From NCBI RefSeq assembly GCF_016859285.1, contig NC_053409.1, positions 27,059,976-27,123,975 of the forward strand: a stretch of 64,000 bases of DNA, read 5' to 3'. This document shows positions 38,701 through 48,463 of the stretch, piece after piece. The translations under genes were made by a program, and so were the position numbers. The notes under the pieces are model-generated. The model saw nothing but the letters and a program-made list of their open reading frames with translations. It was not told the DNA's origin and did no database searches. Position 1 is the first letter of the stretch, and each line of letters starts with the position of its first letter. Source of the DNA: Xiphias gladius (taxonomy: Eukaryota; Chordata; Actinopteri; Istiophoriformes; Xiphiidae).

Positions 38701-40384
38701 TTGTGCGTTTCTCGTGTTCATGTCGTTTGTGTGTTTGTTAAGCCTCCTTTTGTAATTACAAGAAAAGAAACTAATTTAATCGTTGCCGGAGATCTTACAC
38801 ATCAGGACATGTTCCTCTCACTTTTCAACATGCTGTTTTTGTGCACGCGTGTAGTTTCACTGTGATGTCCTCTCTCAAATCTGTCCTCTGACTGTCCAGC
38901 TGCCAAAACCCATATGAGAGAAGAGAGGAGCCTAGCGATCACCCGAGTCCCCTGTATGTACACACCCTGGACACTCGCAGCACTGAGCTTCAAATCAACT
39001 GGGAGTTAAGCTGAACTTTCTTTTTGCCCTGGGTTTCACCTGTCAGGCTACGGGCTGTCCTGCTGCTCTGATTGGTGGAGGAAGCTGAGGCCGAACGCAG
39101 CCTGGAGAGGAACATCTGCAGACGCCAGTCGGGGCCGAAAAAAAACTACAGCGACTTCTGAGAGTTTGACACCTGCAAAATGTGACCAGTTCGATGGTTT
39201 ATCGGAGAGGACGTCTCACTCCGTTGGAGGTGCCGGGACTCAAGACCAGCTCTGACTGTACAGCGGTGTTACAGAGTGGAGCTTCTTCCCTCACTGAGGA
39301 TCTTTGGTCCAGTTTGGACTCACAAACCAACAACAGACAAGTTTCATTTTGTTCTGTCCTCAACTTTCTCACCGAGTTAACCTTCATTGGTTAAGTATCA
39401 AATAATAACCTACATAAGCTGCTCCACTGCAAGTATTTTAATTGCCGTGAACTATGTGACAAATCAATAGCTGAACAATATATACGGCTCCAGTGCTTCA
39501 AGTTGTGCCAGGTGAGGGTTGATCACACCTTGCGATTGGAAGCCCGGTCCCGGACCACACGCACAGCAGGATCTCATGAGCCCCCACAGTGCCAGACACA
39601 AAGGGAGGGACGGTAAAAACCGATGCGGCGGGATCCCGCTGGCCGGTCCGACTAGAGCCAATCAGCTCTACAACCAAATAAGATTCCTCACTCTGCGGAT
39701 CCCCTCAGCTGAACCCGAAGCCTCTCTGTATTAGTGATGAGGATTGCGGCTCTGTTAATAATACATACAGACTCTGAAACCAGATATCCTCCCCTCAGAC
39801 ATGAGTCAGGTCAAATGTCAAACGCGTTTGTTTATTTGTCTTATTATCATCATTATTATTATTATATCATTATTTTTCCTTTGTTTTGACTGGTAGGTTT
39901 TCTGTGTTTTTGGACTTTGGACTGCTGTCAGAGAATACGTCTCACTGACTAATGCTCACGAATGTTTGGCACATCTCGTAAAGTGTATTATTACCTGACA
40001 ATGCACTTAATTTAGGAGAATCAATGAATTTTTCGTCATCAACTTAAATATATGATTTAATAATTTCAAGTCAATTCAACTAAAACATTGCAGTTTTCAT
40101 TGTCAGACTTCTGAACTCATCAAGCTGAGGTCTTCTGACGTGAAATGAGTTGAATGAATGAACTGCTGAAGGTCACTGAACTCATCAAATGAAAGAAAAC
40201 TGAAATAGTAACCGACTCCCCCCACATGAGGAACACATACATGACAGGGAGGGGTCACCGCAGATCCAGACGAAGTCGTTCGGAGCGATCACCTTCATCC
40301 TGATGGGAGGGGTCTCCTCCGTCCACAGGGCAGGAGGGGTCACTGAACGGTTGGACGAGCGTGAGAATGATGTGAATCACGTGC
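35769..40384. other. Intergenic sequence, no gene seen
   Basis: No exon is recognised. 35800-35930 and 39990-40200 carry 'aactcag/gttaaa/ttgaatga' motifs like those in the TIR element at 11266-11911 and are probably fragments of that class. 36540-36780 is a pyrimidine-rich (CTCC/TTCC) stretch with no gene. Confidence 0.35.
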
Positions 40385-40500
40385 TGTGACCGTCACAGTC
40401 ACCGGATCTCAACCCAGTCGAACACCCGTGGGAGGTTCTGGACCCACGTGTTAGACAGCGCTCTCCACCACCACCATCAAAACACCAGATGAGGGAACAT
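40385..40500 (+). pseudogene. Fragment of a second Tc1-like transposase type
   Basis: A plus-strand frame at about 40399-40440 reads [14 protein letters not shown], followed by VRQRSP. This is the third catalytic block of a Tc1/mariner transposase of a type different from the copies at 12003 and 41150. Only this short C-terminal piece is recognisable. Confidence 0.6.
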
Positions 40501-41149
40501 CTATATATACACAAATATAAATGTTCATTTATATGATAATTTGACTGCTGGAAATAGGCCCTTCATTTCTGACTTCATATTTTCTAACGTGAAAAACGCA
40601 GGAAGATAGGACCTGCCTTTAGAACTACCTTAACCTCAAAACCTATTATTTCTCATTTTAAAGGTTCATCAAAATACTTACGCTCCTCTCTACAGGTTCA
40701 AAACGAAATTATTTATTTATTTTTCACAATGAATGCTGAGGACCTTTAACTGATAAATAGTCCAGCTGAAGGTCATCAGTCACTCTGTTGACTTTGTTGT
40801 GATAATGTCTTGTTTGTGGTTTCCTCTCGGGCGGATTCTGGTTGTTACTGTAAAGGTGTGAACTTCCTATTCAGGTAAATGAAACTCACGATGAAAGGGA
40901 GAAGGTGCCCTTCGTTTAGTGGTTTAACGTTGCAGCCTGCGGCATTTATACACACTGAACATCTCACACACTGTCAAATAAATTCACAGGCATTTATACA
41001 CACTGTCACTGAAACAAATTGGTAATTTCTCCCATAGGCTAATCAGGGAGGCTGAGGTCACTGCAGTTTCTATGAGTTTAATTACAGAGAAGAAGAAGAG
41101 GTGAGGTAGTGGGTGGTTAATGTCTATATTGGGGGAGGTCGGGGGATGC

Positions 41150-42414
41150 TGATGTGTGGGGGAGGAGACAGAATTGTGGGATGTCTCAGGGCAGTATGGG
41201 AAAGAGATTGATGATGGTTCTGCTTCATAAAAAGGGGCTGATTGTTTCCAAGAGCATCAGAAATGCTATTATCAAAAAACAGAACAGTTTCCAAAGGCTA
41301 CAAGGCGACAGCCAAAGATCTGGAAATCCCTGTTTCAACAGCTCGTAACGTTTTCAAGAAGCTTCTCAGTCATGAAACTGTTAAGACGCTTCCAGGACGT
41401 GGTGCTAAGAAGAAACTCAATGAGACACGTCGGTGAAGGTTGATGCACATTCTGGAAAAACCTCCACGCGAGACATCTAAAGAGCTTCAGGCTGACCCGG
41501 ATCAATCCGGAGCGGTCACCAGACACTAAACCAAGTAGGACTCCATGGGCCAAGGCCAAGGAGGAAACCCCTACTGAAAGAAAGGCACAAAAAGGCAAAA
41601 ATAATGTTTGCTATAACTTCCATAGATAAGCCTCAGTCTTTCTGGGATAATGTTCCGTGGACAGATGAAACCAGAGTAGAGCTCTCTGGGAATGAAGCTC
41701 ATCAGTTTGTCTATAGGCGACGAACTGAAGCCCGTGAGGAAAAGAGCAACCTACCTACAGTAAAACATGGAGGAGCTTCTATCAGGATGTGGAGCAGCTT
41801 TGCTGCCTCTGGTACTGGAGGCATTGAACGTGTCAAAGGAAGGATGAACTCAGAAGATTCCCCAGGCACTTCAGAGAGAAATGTGTTACCCGGTGTCAGA
41901 AAACTAGGTTTGAGGCGAAGGTCAATGACCCAAAGGACACGTCCAGCAGCACAAAAGAATGGTTGACGAGGAAAAGATGGACAGTTTTAAACTGGCCGGC
42001 AAAGAGTCCTGACCTAAATCCCACTGAAAACCTTTGGAGAGAGCTGGAATCTCTGAAACAGACTTTAACGCATATCAATAGAGGAGTGTCAGAAACTACC
42101 GGTAGACAGGTGCAAGAAGCTGCTATGTGGCTACAAGGAACGTTTAGAGGCCGTCGTTGTTGCCCGAGGTTCTGCAACCAAATATCAGTGATAATAATGA
42201 TTGTGCCTGAGATACATTTTGTCTTTGTATTATTTCACTATCATGCAACTTCTGTTTTGTTTTTTCCTCTTTTGTTCAATAACTTTGGACATTTTATTAA
42301 AATATTCTGATTCTACAAAATTGGTTAATCAGCATTAATTTCTGAAGATATTCTGATTTATGCACTTAAAGTTCAGGGGTGCCAATCATATCAGATCTAG
42401 ACTGTATTTATTGT
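41150..42414 (+). pseudogene. Decayed Tc1-like transposon
   Basis: The parts appear in order. At 41242-41430 is an N-terminal paired-type DNA-binding region (TVSKGYKATAKDLEIPVSTA, then LPGRGAKKKL). At 41604-41850 is the start of the DDE domain with WTDETRVELSGNEAH and KHGGASIRMWSSFAASG. At 41905-42060 is the end of the DDE domain with [34 protein letters not shown]. These lie in different frames with stops between them. The block usually DNDPKHT reads VNDPKDT, so the second catalytic Asp seems to be lost. 'Ggggtgccaatcat' near 42375 and 'gactgta' at 42408-42414 resemble a Tc1-type right end. The left end is not clear. Confidence 0.85.
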
Positions 42415-45178
42415 CATGCTTCTAATAGTGTTTTCCATTACGACTTTGCCTTCAGTTAAATTTGAGTCATGTTTTAGTCAATAGAATTCCTTTAAATGCA
42501 TCTGTGGCATCTCATACTGTCATAATATTTCAGTTTTTTTCTGTACTTTTTGCCTCCCCCTGCACATTGTACGTGATTGTTTGAACTTGTTATTTTAAAT
42601 CTGTATGTGTAAATAAAAGCATAAACGAAACTATTTTCATTCCTGGAGTGTGAGAACGTCTTTCCAGTCGATAGTGAAGAGGCAGACAGGAATCATGGGC
42701 AGAGACAGGGGGTGTTTACATTTTAAAAATTGTACAACATTTCTGTGCGGTGGACGCAGTTTCAGAGCCATGTGCTTCTTCGAGAGGTAAAGTACTCTAG
42801 TCTACATGTTAGTTACTGAGGGAATCAAACCCTTAACTCCTGCATTATTGTTGCTCCTACCAAAGGGTCCAGGCCCTGCTCACTCACCCTGCCCTGGGAA
42901 CTGAACCGTCTACCACCAACAACCTCCAGACTTCCCCCAATATAAAACACGTCTTCCTCTTCTGTTCCTCGTCCGTCTCCTCGTCCCTCTTGTTTTGTGT
43001 CCTGTAAATTATTGATGGTGGCGCTGCCTTTGATCCGGCTGCTAACGGGCTTTGTTTCAGCTCGACGAGGTTTGGTCTTCAGGGTCATGATCAGCTGTAA
43101 AAAACAAATTTAAAAACTGTCCTGAATTATAAATTAAAAGCAGGAGCCTCAGGCGCTTTGATTACCTGTCTTCAGCCCGAGGGCTTTTATTTTATTCATG
43201 AGGAGCACTGAAGTAGACGTCGCCGTTCTCGAGGCCACGCCGTCTCTCAGGGATGGGGGGTAGGATGCCGCCATTAGAGTCTGAGGTTAACCGGAATAAA
43301 ACTGAATAAATCTTTAACTCATTGACGCTCCACTCCGAGTGAGTTTCCTGTTCCCAGAAGAACTTAAAGAGCTGCGGTTGTATGTGACAGATCGATGTTA
43401 TTCTTCGTCGTGTCGCTGTCAAACAGCATCCACGTTTAAATGCGGGGGGGGGGCTGGACGCCGTTGGCATGGTGATGAGCACTGATTGAGTTCCAGCTCA
43501 AATGTTTAATTTAGTTATAGTCTTCAGGTGAGGGAACTAAGAGACGAGTCTTTACTATAAAACACAGCGAGGACAAAAACTCAGATATGAAATTAATCCT
43601 CGTACAACGATGGAATTTTAAAATGAAACGTTAATTAAATACAGAAATGCAACATATAAATATGCAGATTCATATAAATCCTGTATCTAGGTTTTGATAC
43701 TGACCAACACATGAGTTTAGTAAAAAGTGTTGAGGTTCTTGCTGAATCAGCAGGTGTAGCTTCAGGAGGAATCACCGGTAAAAGCAAGAACCTGAAGGAT
43801 ACGAGTTCTCAACAACCCGACTTCAGCTTTTTCAAGCTTGTGTGTTTCCTGTGCTCGACTGTACTGCTGGAGTTCAGGGCCTTAGAAATATGTGAAATAT
43901 GTGTGAATCGGCGCGAGACTGCGCCGTAAGATATTTTCTGGCGGCACGCCGGAAGATGTGTGCGGCTTGGTCACGGAAGAAAGCGGCTGACGAGAAAGGT
44001 ATTTATTTGGATACACTTTGGTGGATATCATGGATGAGCAGGAGAAAGTACCTACGAAGAATGAAACCAGTTAAACACTTTAATGTTAGAATCTTCTAGG
44101 CGAGGGTATGAAGCGATTTCTCCAGCCTCTCTTTAGACATCGACAGATCTAATTGTCTGTGGTCCTGTCAGTCATCACTCTGACTCTTCACCTGCTCCAG
44201 TTTCATCTCTGCAGTCTTTTGCTGCTGGAACAAGATGTTCCCTGTTTGGAGCCGGAGTCGTGCCTGAAGCTTGTTTCCTTAAACTGCAGCTCTCAGACCG
44301 AGGCTGTTCACTGTCTCTGCAGAGTGGAGGTTCATTAAAACTCAGAGGACATGTGGGAAGCTGCTGGGGCCTGATCTCAGGCTGTCTGGATTATGTCCTG
44401 AGACTCAGGCTCATTAAAACACACTCAGTTAATGTGGAGAGCCAAAAGAGGCCCTGACCTCCAGTTCAGACTCAGACCAGCCAGAGCTGGATCGGGACTC
44501 TCTGTGGGCCTAAAAAGAAGCTAATTTAACCCCTGACCACCACCACCACCAGAAAACCAAACTCCGGCTGTATTCCCACACAGTGATACTGAAATATGAC
44601 TGAACAACTAAACAGGTTCCAAGGCATTCGAGCTAGTTTCCTACTTTACTCTTTAAACCACAAGAAAATTCAGTTTCAAAATGGCTCCACAGAAAACAAC
44701 AATTAAATTCACTTAACGAAATAAAAACACCAGTAAAAAAGTTTGTAAAGCCCGATCTGTCGCAGTCTGTCCCCGAGCCAAGGGGAGGGGGTTTCTTCAA
44801 TATCCAGCAACAGCAGCTGCTCATTATTATGTTATTTAACAGCAAACGGGAAAGTAACGCTAACTTCTTCAGGCTTTTCGTTGTCTGTGAGGGAAGACGC
44901 AGGCTGAAGATTTTAGTCCCATACACGTTGGACGGGTTGAAGAGCAGGTACGACTTCAGTCGACATAGACTTTCTACGGTCGACTACAGCCCTACTAGAC
45001 CTATAGTTTGTCCCAAATGTGAGTCCACTATTTTCTCATTTTAACATAAACTGCATAATTTGCAAAGTTACATTTTAAAAAACACTCCTTAAAACATTTT
45101 TATTTTGGTATCTGTGAAGATTCAGAGTCTCTTTAAATCATTAAATGATTATCTGATTTGAAAAAAAACAAAAACTGT
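42415..45178. other. Intergenic sequence, no firm gene
   Basis: No firm exon. A short ATG frame with a possible donor lies at 43956-43998, but nothing confirms it. Confidence 0.35.
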
Positions 45179-45489
45179 TCAGTGCATTCGTGTCCCGTAT
45201 ATTAACTGGTACAACGTGAGTAGTAATTCATAGTATAGAGTAGAATATAGAATAGTACATAGTGCAGCCACTAGTACAGTATGGAGGTGCTTCTCAGTGA
45301 GTCTTATTTTGAAAGTCCCGTTCTGTCTTATGTGCGTCTTCTGCCCTCTGCAGGACAAACTGTGAACTGCGCTGAAGTCCGCTACACCGAAATGATCTGA
45401 CTCGCCCGCAGGTGCGGGTGCGGGAGCGGGAGCGGCATCAGCCTTCCCGTCTAACGCAGGTAGAAGCAGGTAGTCGTTTATGATCATAT

Positions 45490-45744
45490 TTACCGACCTG
45501 CCAGGCTGTTCCACACACCGAGGATGAAGAACGCCTCCCAAAGCAGCCACTTCGACAGCGGGCGGAACAGGTGCGACAGCCGGAACTGCTCAGACTCAAG
45601 TTCAGCGTTACCATGACTACGGTCATTCTCGTCCCGCAGCGGACAGGAAATGCACGAGTTCAAGGTGTGGACCTGCCCGTTCCAGCTCACGGGGGAATCA
45701 CACGTAGAGGAGGAAGCAACGGGAGAAATAAGGAGCATCGACAC
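45490..45744 (-). CDS. Coding-like segment of unknown gene (candidate exon)
   Basis: The minus-strand frame ends with NAELESEQFRLSHLFRP, then LSKWLLWEAFFILGVWNSLAG, then arginine and a stop. A possible donor (GTAAAT) overlaps that stop. The codon choice from about 45490 to 45610 (CTG, GAG, TTC, CAG, AAG preferred) looks like real vertebrate coding sequence. The hydrophobic run could be a membrane segment. The upstream limit is unknown: the ATG at 45744 is the longest choice, and a splice acceptor further in is possible. I do not recognise the protein. It may belong with the candidate first exon at 46222-46290. It could still be chance in a CpG-rich zone. Confidence 0.35.
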   Translation of the reverse strand: MSMLLISPVASSSTCDSPVSWNGQVHTLNSCISCPLRDENDRSHGNAELESEQFRLSHLFRPLSKWLLWEAFFILGVWNSLAGR

Positions 45745-46221
45745 GAAAGACCGGAAGCGGGACGGGGACGCACCTTAACGCGGCTCAGACGGGGTCGGCG
45801 GGAAGAGAACCGAGGAGACGGGGACACGCGAGAGCCGGCGGTTCTCCTGCTATGCTAGTGTGTCCCGGGGGGAGAAATCATGGAGCAGGAAGTGGAGGAA
45901 CCGGTGGTTCACTCCAGAGAGTCTGGAAGAAGTAGCGCTTCGTGTGGGGTCGCTCCGGGGTAGTAGGTGGCGGTAACGCGCCTCGACGCTGGCTCCCCGT
46001 CGCCATTACAGAGGAAGACGAGGAAGAAGGTCTCCCCGGCAACAGGTGCCCGAAAAAGCCCACGAACTGGCCCCGAGCCTTCCGACTGTCTGGGGACAGC
46101 AGCACACAATGTAACCTCCATAGCAACGGCGGGTACGGAGCAGCCACGGCGGGACATTCAGCCGCCACCGAAGCGACAGGTGGACAGACGGTCACGAAGA
46201 CGAAACCAGAGGCAGACTCAC

Positions 46222-46290
46222 ATTATCCGACCCGGGGTCCGGCGCTCCGGCGCTCCGGTCCTCCACGGAGGTCCAGTCTTCGGCGCCCAT
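46222..46290 (-). CDS. Candidate first coding exon of unknown gene
   Basis: A minus-strand ATG opens a frame of 23 codons (MGAEDWTSVEDRSAGAPDPG, then SDN) that ends exactly at a strong donor, GTGAGT. It sits inside the CpG-rich zone 45.3-46.5 kb and points toward the coding-like segment at 45490-45744. The acceptor joining them is not clear. I do not recognise the product. The evidence is only start, donor and context, so this is a weak call. Confidence 0.25.
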
Positions 46291-46496
46291 GTCAAACACG
46301 ACGCTGCTGTCCCAACACTTGTTGCGGTGGCCATTTTGTTTGTTTGTTGACAGAACTCATCTTCTGCCTCCGCCGCTGCCGAGCGGTTGAACGGGTGCAA
46401 TACCACCAGCGACCACACGCCGACTGGCACGACCCCAGAGGGGCGCTGTTTCGCTCATTTTAGAGACGCGCACTGGGGGCGAGATGGCCACTGAAG

Positions 46497-46645
46497 CCGA
46501 GGGCTGCACCCGGCAGTTATTTCCATTATTGATTAATCTGTTTTCTTGGTGAACGGATCAATCATCTGGTCTGGAAAATGCCAGAAAACTGAAAAAACAT
46601 CTTTACTTTCTAAAGTGATGTCTTCAAAGTCCAAAAAGAGATCTG
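46497..46645 (+). repeat. Copy of the 'gctgca/cgattaatc' repeat
   Basis: It reads 'gagggctgcacccggcagtt', 'ccattattgattaatctgtt', 'gaaaatgccagaaaactga' and 'aagtgatgtcttcaaagtcc'. It is a left-end copy of the family seen at 4590, 18122 and 34603. Confidence 0.65.
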
Positions 46646-47001
46646 GATCCCCTAAGCTCCGGCTACCGTCTCCCTACTTGTCCCAGTGATCGAACGGTTC
46701 TCTCTCAGGTACAGTTCGGGTTCTTTAATCTGACACAGTTTTTCAGTTTACAGACTTCAGGTGGACTATAATAACTCCCGCAGCAGGAGCACTTCGAGTG
46801 CCTCGCAGAGGTTTATTCCCCGACTTGATATTCTGGCAACAGTCTTGATTTTTTTTTTTATTTATTTTTTTTTTTTTGCAGAGCTTAAAGGTGAAAGCGT
46901 GACGACGTCGTATTCGTGGCTTCTGACCAGATGTATGAAATCATCGGTGTGAAATAGATTATCCGCTGAATATAATCAATCTGTACACGCTATTTCCTGA
47001 G

Positions 47002-47038
47002 CTCTCTCTCTATCTATCTATCTATCTATCTATCTATA

Positions 47039-47124
<86 letters not shown>
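47002..47124. repeat. Compound (TCTA)n/(TA)n microsatellite
   Basis: A short CT run, then about seven TCTA units, then about 85 bases of nearly pure TA with a 'tatcta' interruption near 47082. The Ile/Tyr-rich open frame on the minus strand is an artefact. Confidence 0.95.
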
Positions 47125-47129
<5 letters not shown>

Positions 47130-48169
47130 ATTTTTTCTGACAGCAACAACAGAGAGATGACAGGAAGTTAGGGGAATGAGAGAGCCAGTATGGTTTGGTC
47201 ATTTCACCGGATGACTTCATTTGTCCAGTTTTCCAAGGAGCCGTAAATGTACTGTCCTGCTTTAGCCCACTGTTGCCCAAGCGTCAGCTCATTCGTACCC
47301 GTCATCCTGAAGAGCTCCCACGTCACCTACGGTAGTTGACATCTGCCTTCATCGAGATGTCTGTGGCAGTAGAACACCTCCCGTTTCAACCCGACAACGT
47401 GTAAAGCACAGACACGATCCTTAAAAAAAAAAAAAAACACATCACACTTGAAACACCTTGACTTAATTTTTATTGTGTTTTCACAGAATGCACAACACAG
47501 AGAGGGCGAGTGTATCATCACATAACACGATTTCTGTTCACCTCACGATAAATGTGAGGGAACTGGTGACGCTGGGAGAAAAAACACCACGAAACATTTA
47601 TTTGATTAAAGCCCCATGTGGACTGGATTTGGTTCCGTAGAGGAAGTGGGCTGATGTTAACAATGAGCTGCTCTGGTCAGTCACTTTCACCCCCACCTCA
47701 GTAATAATTACCACCACAGTGACTTCCTGTTTCTCTGTCAACCGGCTGCTCCTCCTGTCATTTAAATTCCACCCAGAGCCACGTCCTTGAACTTTAAAGT
47801 CGATATCTGGTTTTTTATTTTATTTAGTTTTATAAGCTCAGTGCGAAATTTGACTTTAGCGGGAAATTGGAGGAAGTCAAAAACGTTTCTGCTGATCTGA
47901 TTTTATAACCGACATGTAGAACTGTTTGGGAAGCAATAAGAGGACAGAAAAAATTAAATCCGGAGAGCCAGACCCCATAAAAGATGACCACATGGGCTGT
48001 GGCATGTCAGCTACAGGTAGCTCGTTTTTAGCATCTTCTAGCCGATATTTGTTTACTCTCCATTAAAAGCTGCTGAACCAGCTGTGATCAGCTCCTGTTG
48101 CAGTGTAGCCGTGGATGTTCAGCCAATGTTCACTGGATCACTGTGACACTGAAGGAAACTTAAAAACAG
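47125..48169. other. Intergenic sequence downstream of slc3a2
   Basis: No gene is recognised. It lies beyond the 3' end of slc3a2. Confidence 0.4.
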
Positions 48170-48330
48170 GAAGATTCTGAATGAAGTTCTGCAGCCTCTT
48201 TTTCCTCTGGTTTCTGAGTGGATTTGTGGAGCTTTATTGTGGAGGGACATCAGAGATCACGATGTCCTCAGGAAGTGGACGTCACACTGAATCACATCAA
48301 CATGTGTCTCATGTCTGTGAGAAGGACCAT
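48170..48330 (+). repeat. Dispersed repeat at the slc3a2 3' end
   Basis: This is the plus-oriented partner of 16312-16486. Shared blocks include 'attctgaatgaagttctgca'-like, 'tctggtttctgagtggattt', 'ggagggacatcagagatcac' and 'cacactgaatcacatcaaca'. It lies 130-300 bp downstream of the slc3a2 stop and holds an AATAAA on the minus strand at 48233-48238. Confidence 0.7.
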
Positions 48331-48363
48331 TTTTCATCTAATTTCCCCACCTCCCCCTGTAAT

Positions 48364-48369
48364 TTTAAT
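48364..48369 (-). terminator. Candidate slc3a2 polyadenylation signal ATTAAA
   Basis: ATTAAA on the minus strand, about 95 nt past the slc3a2 stop codon. The alternative is a canonical AATAAA at 48233-48238, about 226 nt past the stop, inside the dispersed repeat. The sequence alone cannot decide which is used. Confidence 0.4.
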
Positions 48370-48463
48370 CCAGTCTGAATGGGCCTTTGATCATTATTTT
48401 TTCTAGAGGTAATAACTGATAACAGACGAAACTGAATCTAATCTCTGGCGGCCTCTGCCTCCT

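Larger units (their letters stand above)
45300..46480. promoter_or_regulatory. CpG-rich zone, probable promoter island
   Basis: The GC content and CpG density are visibly raised compared with the AT-rich sequence on both sides. In vertebrates such zones usually mark promoters. The two candidate coding pieces described at 45490-45744 and 46222-46290 lie in it. Confidence 0.45.

Noticed and set aside
43956..43998. Short ATG exon (MCAAWSRKKAADEK) with a GTATTT donor
   Set aside because: Only 14 codons, the frame continues open past the donor, and no partner exon or CpG-rich promoter is visible.
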